64,000 nt of DNA from Cruorifilaria tuberocauda. Lineage: Eukaryota; Nematoda; Chromadorea; Rhabditida; Onchocercidae. The first letter of the stretch is position 1, and every line of letters starts with the position of its first letter. Shown here one piece after another: positions 37,201-48,541 of this stretch. Location of the stretch: assembly GCA_013365365.1 (NCBI GenBank), contig JABVXU010000012.1, positions 248,001-312,000 on the forward strand, in the 5' to 3' direction. A program made the position numbers and the translations under genes. Under the pieces are notes generated by a model. It saw only the letters and a list, made by a program, of their open reading frames with translations. It was not told the origin of the DNA and did no database searches.

Positions 37201-37403
37201 AGTATTTCACTTCTTGAATGTCTCATAACAAATTAATTATTAATAATAGTAACTGTGGCAAATGTGAATGTCTCTATAGAGATTGGAATTTGATAAACTT
37301 AGCAAACCATGCACGAATACACGAAATGTTTGTAGGTTAGCAAAAAAAGATGATGGAAATGATTTGTTTCTATGTGTAAATTTTTTAATAAAATGAACAA
37401 TTT
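34240..37403. other. Gene-poor stretch with one degraded-looking coding trace
   Basis: Only 35038-35264 on the plus strand looks protein-like: DFIDEARSDAGQIKR, a TAA, SDDISGRWISSTLVAIRDQ, a TGA, then EEGIPESPRSRPEREEVNG and a hydrophobic end, AVVLGIIISIT, all in one frame broken by two stops. This may be a dead exon or chance. Nothing else convincing was found. Confidence 0.3.
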
Positions 37404-37411
37404 GAATTTAG
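37404..37411 (+). promoter_or_regulatory. Candidate (trans-)splice acceptor of the BPI-like gene
   Basis: TTGAATTTAG ends at 37411, 43 bases upstream of the ATG at 37455. It fits a spliced-leader or 5' UTR intron acceptor. Confidence 0.3.
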
Positions 37412-37454
37412 AAGTTTAAATTCTGTGAATGACTGCTTGTTAGAAATAAATAAA

Positions 37455-40370
37455 ATGCTACGAATTTTATTGCTAACGACGTCATTTGAACTGGGATCAG
37501 CGATTCAATCTCCAGCAATATGCGATTTAGGATTAGAGTTTATCAGTCAGTTGATAACCAAAATCGTTAGTAATTTTCTGCTTCCACTATTAAAATTTTC
37601 AAAATAAAATTATAACGGAGCTTTTCATTCATTTTGTGATAGATTTCTTTAGTCTTTTATGGTTGTTTCAGCTTAGCCAAAAAGAAAACATTGTGATACC
37701 GTTATTGAAGTGCCTGACTCTATCTATCCAACGAATATTACTAATGCGACTATCGATGAATTCATTCCAACAAGTTTGAAACTGAAACCAAAATCTCCCC
37801 ATGGGATCGAGACTAGAGCTATTAGTGGTTCACTGAAACTTCATGTCGATTTCATAACATCTCTCTGGCTCGGTAACGATTACATTTTCTTCTTGCTTAT
37901 TTCAAATTGTTCACTTCTGGGAGAACTGTACCTACCGATATTTTCTGACAGGTGCAAGTGACAGAAAGGTGGACATTAATGCATCGAATTTTATTGTGGA
38001 ATTGGAAACAGACGTAGTGAGTAGAAATCTTCACTCAATGTTTAAATCGCGGAAGTGTTCGATGGACGTTGAAAACATCAGTCTTGCTTTTACTTCACAG
38101 AGTGACTTGTTCAATGTTTTATCGATGTTGAAAGTATTGTTGTAGGGAAGATGAATGAAGTGGTTGGTACTGTCTGCTTGCACCGTAACGGATTCCCGAA
38201 GAAGTTGAAGAGGTTTCTGATATTGGGAAGTAAGTGAAGTTTCGTAATTTTCAGATGCATCTACAGTCACTCGCAATTATTATTACTTTTCTAAACAAGT
38301 GACATATTTTTGTTCCTTTCCCGAAATTTGTACTTATTTTTAGCTCTGCAGAAGGTTGGATGAAACATTTATTGTCAAGGTGAACCATATGATATCAAGT
38401 ATCCCTCAGCATTCAAAGCTAGCTAGAGATCTGTGTATCAATTATGAGTTTCAGGTATTCCGGAATCGAATTTTATAGATATTTCTGTCAGTTTCATTCT
38501 TTTAAGTTCCATGCCATGTAAATTGATTGCTTAAATTCTTTTCTATTCAGCGCTAAAAATAGAAGTTACATTTTTCGTCAGGCAGCATCATTCTTTATAA
38601 TTTACAAAGAAATAACAGTGTGATGGATTGCTGTAGGAAGATACGACTGCCGAAGGGCATTACCTTCAGTTCAGTATTTTTTGGCAGATAGCAGGTGACC
38701 TTCACTCTTTATCAACAAAACCTTACCTCAAAGCATCACCGCAATGCCATCATCCAATGGTAATTAATAAAACTCAATTTCCTTCCCAAAATTTGCAAAT
38801 TTCCAACTTTCAATTGAGATATTTTATCCAATAGTTATGTGATTGATAAAAGTGGACCTCCAGTTATCTCCAGTTTCCTCTTTGATTTCTTTGCAGTTTT
38901 CCATGATGCTCCCGAAAATGAACATATGTTTCACCTTTGGCTGTCGGATGATATCCCAAATGAGTTATTCAATATGGCATTCGAAAATGATTACTTAATG
39001 TATCTAATGGACAGTGATCCCAATTCCGGAATATTTGCGAAATTCATAAGGAATGGTAAGTTAATTTCTGATCGTCAAGAATCCTGTTCTGAGTAGTTGT
39101 AGATTGGTGAAATGCCACTTGTAATAGTGAGATGGAATTTGAATCTCTCATGCTAACTAATCATACCATCAACGAGGGAAAGGGAACAGTTACTATTCCA
39201 ATTAGCCAAACTGACTCTTTCTTGTGATCAAGTTCGCACTGAAATTATTTTCTAATTTTGATTTATTCACTTTCTTTAATTATTGAATGAGTGAATTTCT
39301 ACCTTCGTCTTTCGTTCAAATTCAGTGGCGACGTCACTTTATTGTTTGGTGACAACGCATCTATCGCAGACATGTCCACACAGACAGACACACAACTGTC
39401 TCTGGAAAACTGATTGATCACATTTCCTTTTCATTTATCTTGTCCTGATAATTTACAATGTCCATCAATGCCTGTTGTCAGTGATACTGCCTTGTCACTC
39501 CACTTGCTGACCTGATTGCTCCTGCGAACAGATTACGCTTAACTAATCAACACTGTTTTCATAGTTCTTGGAATTATGTGTGGGTCGTGTATTTCCAACA
39601 TTTACCGAAGAATACACGAGCAATCGGCAGTGATTCGTTTGCATGCACTCGAATCACTTCTCTTCCCACAACTCCTAGTGGTGTCGTAATGGATATCATA
39701 ATGTCATTCGAAGTGTCCATTCCGGATCATGAAAATGAAAGTGATGGATATGCTGAATTCAGCAAGTTTCGATTTCTTGATTGTTAATAGACGAACTAGG
39801 AACGAAGCAACACAATGATCTTTTAGGCTTTTGAATGAATAGCTGATAGAAATAACATTGTTTTCAGATGAACAGTTCTTTCTTTATTCTTATCTCTCAG
39901 CAACAATGACCAGCTATATCACCGTACCCTCACTTCATGGTCAAATTATTATTGAAAGTGGTTGATACGAATGTTTCAATAATCCAGTTCGGTGCGAAAA
40001 TAGGAGAATTTCCAGCTTTGTAAGTTTATTAAATGAAATTTAATTAAAACATGAAAATCCAAATGCACAGTTGTATAACGAAGTTTCCAGCATGTTTAAA
40101 AAGCTTATGAAAGCAGTAAAGATTATCAGTTCCTGGATTGGTATCACTGTCCTCCAAGTCGGTGCATTTCTACCTATTATCGATAGTTATACAGTTGAGC
40201 AAAGAGCTACGATCGATCTGCTAAAAAGTGCCATTCTTATCAACCCGGATTTAGCAGAGAAGCCTAGCATACCTTCCCTTTATATAAAAGTGATTTGGTC
40301 ACACAAGTTTCGTCATCATTTACATAGTAAACAAGAATTTTTCCAAAGAATAACTAGAGAAATCGGATGA
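37455..40370 (+). pseudogene. BPI/LBP/CETP lipid-binding family gene, probably decayed
   Basis: Exons that join in frame: 37455-37565, 37677-37872, 37952-38133, 38344-38454, 38637-38694, 38819-39055. They encode a signal peptide (MLRILLLTTSFELGSA), a BPI-fold N-terminal barrel (ISGSLKLHVDF; the Cys in RKCSMDVENISLAF; LCRRLDETFIVKVN) and the start of the second barrel (FHLWLSDDIPNELFNMAFEN). From 39565 the family signature goes on but jumps frame: LGIMCG, then RVFPTFTEEYTSN, then CTRITSLPTTPSG within one exon (39565 to about 39760), and IIIES to VVDTNVSIIQFGAKIGEF within the next (about 39898-40019). The last exon (40071-40370) reads GAFLPIIDSY ... INPDL. Functional members are secreted lipid- or endotoxin-binding proteins. 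Because GBF1 in the same window is flawless, I read these shifts as real lesions. An unusual splice pattern is the alternative. It converges with the PTP-like gene. Confidence 0.65.
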
Positions 40371-40695
40371 ATGTTAATGCATGCATGCGACAAGCAATGT
40401 TAATTAAATTGATTTCTGATAATATGTGCCAACAGATCCATTGTGCCCCATCACATATAATGATTTTTATCTTCCAAAACCTGCAACTTTTTCCAAAACC
40501 TAGAATTTCACTTCTCTCAAGATATATTTCATTTTCTCTCATAACTATGGTAGTGTTAAGTCCTTTCAATTTATTCCTCTCCTTTTTTCCCATATCTTTT
40601 TGTCGTCTGAAATATATAATTGTCACAGTTTTGATGAAAGAAATAGTTTCATTGCCAAAGCGAGTAAAGGTTGGTTGGGTCAACAATTCACTTAC

Positions 40696-43600
40696 GTCCA
40701 TAGCATCCATAAATATTTCTTCATTTTTAATCAGATCACATTGCCTTGCGTAGCACAGAGCAGACTGTAGTATTAAACGATAATCCGCCAAGAACCGCAG
40801 AACGCCGTAGCGCCGTCTACGTACTGCCATAGCTGCTCTCAATACTGACATATGATGCGTCTTCGCGATCTGAATAAGGAAAAGTAGAAGCGTAACGTGC
40901 GTGGATTTGAAATGAATGCAGTGATCATACTTGTCTTATCAGTAACGAGGTGATTACGAAAACAGCGGTTCTTCGTATGCCATGACTTCCGTGGACAACA
41001 ATTGGTTTCTTTCTTTTTCCATTTATTGCTTCCATTACACTAATCATTTTAATCAGCAGTACCGGTGATATCGCCCTTTCATGTGTCCATTCATCATATA
41101 GCATTATATGAATGCATCGCTTATTTGCTATGTTTTAATATTATGAGAACAGATTAATTTTTTGTCGCTACGCTACAGTCGAATAGCACGAAGGGAATAA
41201 TAAACAAGTAAATTTTTGGAAGATTGCAGGGAACTAGGAATTGCACTAATTATAAGTATGTTGCTTATCATAGAAGTGATTTGATGGTTCTGAATTCCCA
41301 AAACTACTCATACTGAAGATTTTTCAAATTTTTCTACAAAGTTAAAACTGATTTAAACATTGTCGGCTAATTAGAAAGTGGAACTGCAGTTGATGAATAG
41401 CTTTCCTGCAGGCAAATCTGAATAACTGATTTGACAGGGAATTTCATTACTTACCACCATTTTTGATTTCCATGTTTGTAAGTACAGCTTTGTAAACAAG
41501 TAAATTTGCTACTGATGTCTCAATAACTTCTTGGATTTCGAGAGAAATTCTTTCCCTCGCCTAAATTTCACTTATTCAAATTATGGTGAGACTGAATGTG
41601 TTTGCGGTTGATAAGAAAACGAATACATTCGTCATTATGGATGACCTTAACTACTTGTTTTTTAAAACTGAAATATGGATAGCAAGTCCTTTGATCAGTA
41701 AGCGGTTCTAGACAAATCACTAATAACACGTGACACTGCCACAGCATCCGGAAGAAATCGATCAGCGATTGTTCAGTTGGACCCTGCAAAACCTCTTTAT
41801 CCAAGAACACTTCAAGAATAATTACGAGAATGTCAGATAGTTGCAATGCGAAAGTTTTTCAGTAAAGTTTAGAAACTCATCGGTCAAATGCTTATTATCT
41901 ACGATGAATCGATGAATTTGGATGCAATTTGGAAGAAAATCCAACTTCAAAAAAAGCAAAGATAGAAGATAAGGAAGTAATTTGGCTATTTCCTGCTTTA
42001 TGAGAGAATAATCTGGTGGGGGTGATAAGCTATTAGAGGCAAAATAATGATTGTTTTAAAGCAGTAAGAGATGAAACATCGCTTGCCTCAGGAATTTTTG
42101 AGGAGAAAAAGAAAAGCACTGAGAACGAAAATTGCAAAGATTATCGAATAGAAGAATTTACTACTTTCTTTTCTCTCCAATAACTATCGAAATTGTTCTT
42201 TCATATCTATTTCTAATCAAATAATTATAATTCTGGTGCTTTTTGCTACCTGCCACCCATCTTTTAATTTGCTTAAATTTCTGTCGAATTCATTTCATTT
42301 AAATCAATTACATCATTTTTTATCTGAAATTCATGATCGGAGGGAAGCTTTAATTAAAAATAAAAATTTCAGCTTTAGTTAAGTAAGATAAATGATAACT
42401 GCGCTTAGTAAAATCACCTGTGTGATGATAAAATTGCCGTAAAAAATGTTAATCTGCGACGCGTGAATATATCGAGTGTCATTCACCATTGTTGGGAGTA
42501 GACGTACAGCACCTTCATTATAATTGATCACACTCGCCGATCGATTCTTTCCTTCACCCTTGAATTAATGAATTCGTCATCATATATCGAATTAAGCTTA
42601 ACATTTAACCGTTATATTATAAGTAATTTATTGTACTTTTTCATATATTACGACTGATAATGGATAAGTCGCAAGGAACATTTTATTCATTCCTTCCAAG
42701 TTGACGTGAACATTTGAAAAGATGTTCCTATTGTTATTGTAAGAGCATGATGGAATGATACGTGGGACGGAATAATTCAATGCCTTGTTGGTTATTCATG
42801 AAAACCAACAACAGATGGAATATAAAGATCTCGCACATTTAGTCGACTATTTAAAACAGAAAAAGTACATCGTACCGCTGCTTCACTTCGGCAAAAATCG
42901 GAGATATGTCGTTGTTGTTTCCGTAAAAATTTATGCTCCAGTTTTATTGCTCTTTCCAGATTTTTCTTGGAGAACATATAGTTGAATGTGAAATCCGTTA
43001 CGTTCTCACCATTAACAAGTTTCTGAGCGCTTAATACATTCCGCACAGTATCCTTGTCTATAGCGATGAAGTTAACACAATTTTTTTTCCTTTTATCTTA
43101 CTTGATGTTTTAGGACAATGACTCGATTTAAGTGAATTTCTAGGTTTTCACTTTTCTGTTTTTAAAAATTTTTAAGTAAAAAAAAGTGTAGAGATCTATG
43201 ACTGACGAATCAATTAAGTAAAGTGTTTTCTTTCGAATGGCTTACTTAGTCCGCCGGCAGCTACAAGCGCTAATGTCAAAAGTGAAAAAGTTCAAGAGAA
43301 GTATTTTATTTTTTTTTCTGATTAAGTATAGGAAATAAAAATTATTATAGCTTAATATAAAACAGTTAGCCTTGAAATTGAAGAAAGATGAATCGCCTCT
43401 GAGCAAACCAAACTTACTGGACACCTTCATTTGCATTCCCTGAACCGTATCATGGTTTATTTCGGGTCCCTAAAATGACTTTTTAAATGAATTCAAACAA
43501 TTTAAAATTGAAACGTGTGAACTTATTCTATGAAGAAGTTTCCCAACTTGCTGAAGTTGTTTATCAATAGGAAAACATCTAATATTTTAAAAATTTGCGT

Positions 43601-45542
43601 GACGCTTATAATGCTACGAGTTTCTTTCGCGATAATGACCAATCCTTATCCGAAATTTGTCAATCAGTGGGCCCGAAAATATCGTTGAGTACCAAAAAGA
43701 AGAAATTATGGTCAAAGTCATTCCAGTTATTTGAATTTTAATCGCAAAGCTAAGACAGTCTCTCAGGATTCATCCGATATATAATTTGCCAAGTGTAAAT
43801 GACCAAGTACTGTTCTAACATTTCGGTCTTCGCGCTCTATTATAGAACTAATAAACATTGTTTTTTGGATCAAGTCTTACCTGAGACTCGTTTTCAGCAA
43901 TATTTTCTGCTTTCCTGGCTCGATTATTTGTGGACAATTCCTGCGTGTGAGATGGCACTTGCAACAGTTGACATTCAAAATTCCTCGTCGCAGTCACTTT
44001 TTTATCATTAGTTAGGCTCATAACACTTTCCGTCACACCATCCAGAAATTCGTTATAATAAAAAGGGCGCTAGAATAAGCTTTTCATCGCTTTATTCCTG
44101 TTCGAACATCATGTGCGAGTTTCGCGAGATACAATTAATACAGAAAATTTCCATTAAAATATTTTAATTCTATGATTCTTTGATATTTCTAGGAATAAAA
44201 GTTGAATTAGGAAAGTTGCAATCAGTATGAGCACATACTAGCATCCTTTGTCTTATTGGCCTCATGAGTTTCTTTTCTGCTATACTTTCCGGAGCTGTCT
44301 GATCATCGAGATATGATTTCTAAGGATGATATATTTTCTTTTAACACGTTCGAAAGAAGAGATCCTTATGTATTTCTAAGTAATAGAATAAACGCTGAAT
44401 TTGGAAGAATTATTTAGATTAGAGTAAGTCTTACGCGCGAAATAAATTTAATATTGTTCCTGACATGACTATTTTTGAAATGCTTGAAATTTAAAGGAAA
44501 GGAACTAACGGAGTTCTCTTTTCTGATTTGTAGAGAATTCTCTTTAGTACTCTGAAGACTGTTTGGAATCCCATCCAACAAATTATTGTAATAGTAACGT
44601 TCCTGGAAAGTGAATAATTTTTTCTGCAAATTAATGAAACTGTTTAACTATTTCCGATTGACAGCTGCTCCATACTATCATCTGAATCCCTGCTTTGACT
44701 CCTTTTAACTTAGTTTCTTTTCTTACAATCCTTTTCCGCTACATTCTACTCACGATGTATAATGTTAAGTTACGGTTTCAACCGCAGTTTTAATCGAAAT
44801 CATACTCTTTGGCTTGCTTTTTTCGAAGAAAAGGAATTCGCTTTTTTCTCGCTTTACCGCCTCCATATAAATTATATAAAAACATAAATGTCATCAAGCC
44901 TGAGACAGAGGCATAAAAATAGCAATTATTCAGGATTAATTAATAAAAGCTTTACCGGTTTTCGTTTTGGCGCTTCCTTCTCAAAGCTTTCATGCACGGT
45001 GTGCTCTTTCTGAAAAGGGAAATTTCACTCTCATTGATTTTAATTGTGAACGATGACTGACAACAGGCTACTGATAGCGTTTGACCGAAATGTACCTTTT
45101 TTTCGTATTCTGCTGATTCATCCCTTAATCGTTCCGTACTTTCCGAACTTCCTAAGCTCGTAGCGTATTTCGCCGACTCTCTTGATTTACTTCTCCCGTA
45201 TTCTCCATGACTTTCCTTTGTATATTTTTTGAAGTCAGGATCTCTTTTGAAAGCTCTTTAGAGCTCTGGCAGTCTCCCCCGCGACAACATTTCCTCTCAC
45301 ATACCCCCAGCTAAATCAGAAAAAGAACTGGATTCTTCAAAACCGAAGCGCCCTTCCCCAGAAATCTTTACCATTTTTCGATTCGTTCGCTTCTCATCTT
45401 TTCCACTTAATTTCGCGGCTATTTTCTTATTGGAACCTTTCACGAATTTTTCTTTTGATAAATCTGCATTAATCTCAACACTTGATGATTCCTCATTCGA
45501 TAATTTTGGTAATGTTTCATTTCTTTTTTCAAAATTCGTATC
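40696..45542 (-). CDS. Protein tyrosine phosphatase-like protein, predicted catalytically dead
   Basis: Thirteen exons join in phase (5' to 3'): 45542-45305, 45253-45096, 45009-44956, 44602-44510, 44069-43881, 43469-43418, 43269-43246, 43096-42810, 42558-42418, 41783-41572, 41405-41359, 41127-40931, 40869-40696. That is 622 codons; the first exon(s) above 45542 and the final end below 40696 are not resolved. The N-terminal half is charged and low-complexity. The second half is a PTP domain: GKNRSASVINYN (KNRY loop), YIHASQI, QGPTEQSLIDFFRMLW, KRCIHIMLYDEWTHERAISP (WPD-loop region), VHGSHGIRRTA (the HCxxGxxRT P-loop), and MAVRRRRYGVL ... DYRLI (C-terminal helix and Q-loop). The catalytic Cys is Gly, the WPD Asp is His (WTH), and the Q-loop Gln is Asp, while the P-loop Arg stays. 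Such proteins may still bind phosphotyrosine or act as scaffolds. No membrane segment was seen in the visible part. Confidence 0.8.
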
Positions 45543-46262
45543 CTAAACGTCCAAGATGAAAGTGAAATGAAAGTTCAGAATGGTATCAATAATTTACAAG
45601 CATTTCAAAATCAAAGATAATTAAATCGAAATTGTAAAACAATCCTTAAATTAATGAGAGGAAATCAAACTGAAAATCCGGATGGAAGAAACAGAGTATA
45701 ACCCAAACTGGTCGAAACGCACCTTCCTCCTCAGCTTCACCTTTTCTCCTAAACTCCTCAAATATTTATTTTCCTCCATTTTAACTCAAAGCGACAATTA
45801 TAAAAGAGCTGACCGCTCTCAAACGCTTCAACAGTATCGAAAGAATTTTGTTAGTAATTTTGTCGTCTTTATTTCTTTTTGTTGTGGGAAGAAAAAATGA
45901 AAGAAATGGGAGGAAGCGGTCGTTAAACTGCCGCAAGTTTTACCGCTAAAATAATTTCAAACTCTTTTGCGGATAAACTTTTACATTGACCCTTCACAGT
46001 TATCATTTATCAACTAATCGATCAATCAATTATACTTTACGCTGTGAAGAAAAATGAATATCTTCAGAGCAGCCGATAGTTAAGAGAAGCTTCCAAAACA
46101 ATTAAAGAGAATTATTTTTAAACTGAATGATTGTGCAAACCGAACATCAGAAAAATTAAAATTATGTCTGTCGCTTTTATAAGTATTATACATATCTCTG
46201 TTAAAATTTCCGAAATATGAATGCCCACTAGAGGTACTTCTATTTCATGCACTTATTTGCAG

Positions 46263-46748
46263 TACCGTGACTTCATATGGTATGTCAGTTATCTTCCATG
46301 GAGAGAAAACCGTCCTACTGGACAACCTGAACCGGATACGTTCGATCACACTCTATCCTTCTGACAACCAACCATTTTATTTTGACCGACTGATATTTCG
46401 CCTGTGGACGAACAGTGAAGCACCGAACATATTTAAGTATTATGTTCCGGTGTAATTCGTGTTGTTGTCGACCTGAAAATGTAAAGGTTTTTTCTATTTC
46501 TATCTCTCGGCGTGCCGATTTGTAGAACAGTTTAAAATAACCTTAATTTGAAAATTATTGATAAAATATAACCTTTGTTTAAAACAAACATTTTGTCTTT
46601 TCGTTCATACCTCTCTTATTCAGCAAGGAAAACTTTCCAAAGTCTGACGGATAATGAGGTCATAGAAGCTTTATATAAACTTTGTTCAAAAGAAGTTTAT
46701 AATTGCACGATACTCCGAAGACATCGATGTGCGATCTCAAACATCGAA
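46263..46748 (+). CDS. Two candidate plus-strand exons, unknown gene
   Basis: 46263-46455 follows a good acceptor (TATTTGCAG) and is open for 64 codons to a TAA (HGEKTVLLDNLNRIRSITLY, then PFYFDRLIFRLW), faintly like a PLAT/LH2 strand pattern. A second frame of the same exon is also open for 33 codons. 46624-46748 follows TTATTCAG, ends at a GTAAAT donor, and reads RKTFQSLTDNEVIEALYKLC. The two segments do not join in phase, so their relation is unclear. No family is assigned. Confidence 0.25.
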
Positions 46749-48541
46749 GTAAATAACTTTATCGCATTAAAAAATATGTGGATAAATAAAGCTATACAGT
46801 CAGTGAATTTGTGACCGTTAACAGTATAGCATGTTCAACCTTCCTTCCGACCAATTTCCCGTTCCCAATTGGATTTTCATATATCTATCATTATGATGAA
46901 TGAATTTCACAGTGTGAGCCGAAGATCCATTCAGGTTCCTTTCTTTTCATTGCGGAAAACATGAGAAAAAGTAAAAAGGACCTGAATGGATTTTTTACAT
47001 TGTAATTCGATTATCACCAAAATATTAGTTTTAAATGAATTTCATCTTTTTTGACAGATTAGCAGGAATATATACGTATTTTCATGGATATTTCTGGCAA
47101 CTGAGTATTTACTCGAATGGCATTTCAAAATATGACAAATTAATAAAGTGATTTCTTCTGAATTCTTAAGATAAATTTGATTTTAAATCACTTTTAAATA
47201 ACATTTTTCGTTTACTGAATCATATTTCTTGAATCATATTTATTGAATCATATTTTGAATTCAAAGCTTACATTTGCAGGACTCTATGTGCTGTACACGT
47301 GAACGGACGACTGAGGTGGAACAGTTCCAGAGCTTTCTGTTATTTATTGTAATGAAAGAAATTATACTTGCAGAATAAGTGTATCAGGTTATTTACTTAT
47401 TGACTTTGATTTTAGAATTGGTGAAACTTAATTTCCAAGGTAGCAGTATTGCCGGTTAGCATAGGGATGAAGTTTTTGTAGTGATAGTTGTTGTCATCTA
47501 TTTAATAAATGATAATTTCTTCTACACTTAAACTTCCTGACGATCTCTGTATCTCTTTCCTGATTAATAATTTGAATCTTCGTTCAGGAGACATTTCTTC
47601 TCTTTTATAAGTTATCATTTTTTTAATCTTATTTCAAAATATTGGCTTTATATGATTTATTACTATTTACCGACAAATGATAAATTTCTAGTTGGTTTCT
47701 CCAATTACCATTTGTCGGTAAATAATAATCATGTCAATAATCTATTATTAGTTATATACATTGCGCAAAAATAAACGGACTTGCAGTCGAACACTTTGAT
47801 CGTATATTGGCAAAAAGAAGAAAAGTAAATGAAGATGACGAATAAAGTTAATCAAAATAAGAGAAGTAAAAATATATCGCTGTATCCGTGATTTTCGAAA
47901 TTGAGTTCAAATCTTTGGATTTTTATACTTTCAATTAAGAGCTAGGATTTTTTCCAAAATTTAATTGTACACATGGTTAAAGAAATGTTTTTAGTGACTA
48001 GATAATTAAGTGTCGTTTGTCATCATTTCTGAAGGAAGTATTTGGTTTGATCTACTCTGAACTTGTTTAATTAACCGCTTTCATTTGAAGCAACAAATTT
48101 TTATTGAAAAGATATGCATAACTGTATTGCTTAGATAAGGAGGATAAGAAAATGTTTAGTAAAAAAAGTGCTAATCAAAGTTACATATAACGGACAATAG
48201 CTTGCGCGATCAACGTCTAGCGAACGATGAAAAATGAAAAATAATAATGAAACCGTTGATGAGACTAATTTCTTTACTTACCCACTTTTCTTTGTTTCAA
48301 AATGTTTTTATATATATTCAATATTTTCACGAGTTTTTCATTGAATATCAAATACTTGAAAGCTAATGCAATTTAGACTTTTAAGGATAAATGAATTTGA
48401 TGTCATGTGTCATTTCCTCCTCTTTTGGTAATTATTTTTCAGAAAATGCATGAAAATAATTGAATAATTGTCAAATAGACGAGTCATCCAATTCCTGTTG
48501 CTAAAAAATAATGGTTTTGGACCAAAAAAAATTTCTTTCAG
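46749..48541. other. Intergenic with a hairpin near 47.7 kb
   Basis: No convincing exons. The stretch holds the inverted repeat at 47659-47729 and should contain the promoter of the gene starting at 48542. TTTCTTTCAG, ending at 48541, directly abuts that ATG and fits a trans-splice acceptor. Confidence 0.4.
47659..47729. repeat. Inverted repeat with ~29-base loop
   Basis: Left arm ATTTACCGACAAATG (47665-47679) pairs perfectly with CATTTGTCGGTAAAT (47709-47723); the stem extends outward six more pairs with one mismatch. It could be a structured RNA, a small MITE remnant or a folded regulatory element. Confidence 0.6.

Noticed and set aside
38637..38760. Longer form of the fifth BPI-like exon ending at 38760
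   Set aside because: It would exit in phase 0 and hit a stop in the next exon. Ending at the GTGACC donor (38694) joins in frame to 38819.
40354..40695. Read-through of the last PTP-like exon to a stop at 40354
   Set aside because: A canonical GTAAGT donor follows codon GAC at 40696, and the residues beyond it no longer look like a PTP or like ordered protein. The read-through is probably intron.
40367..40753. Plus-strand ORF of 128 codons
   Set aside because: It is the shadow of the PTP-like gene region on the other strand, hydrophobic and without splice or start context.
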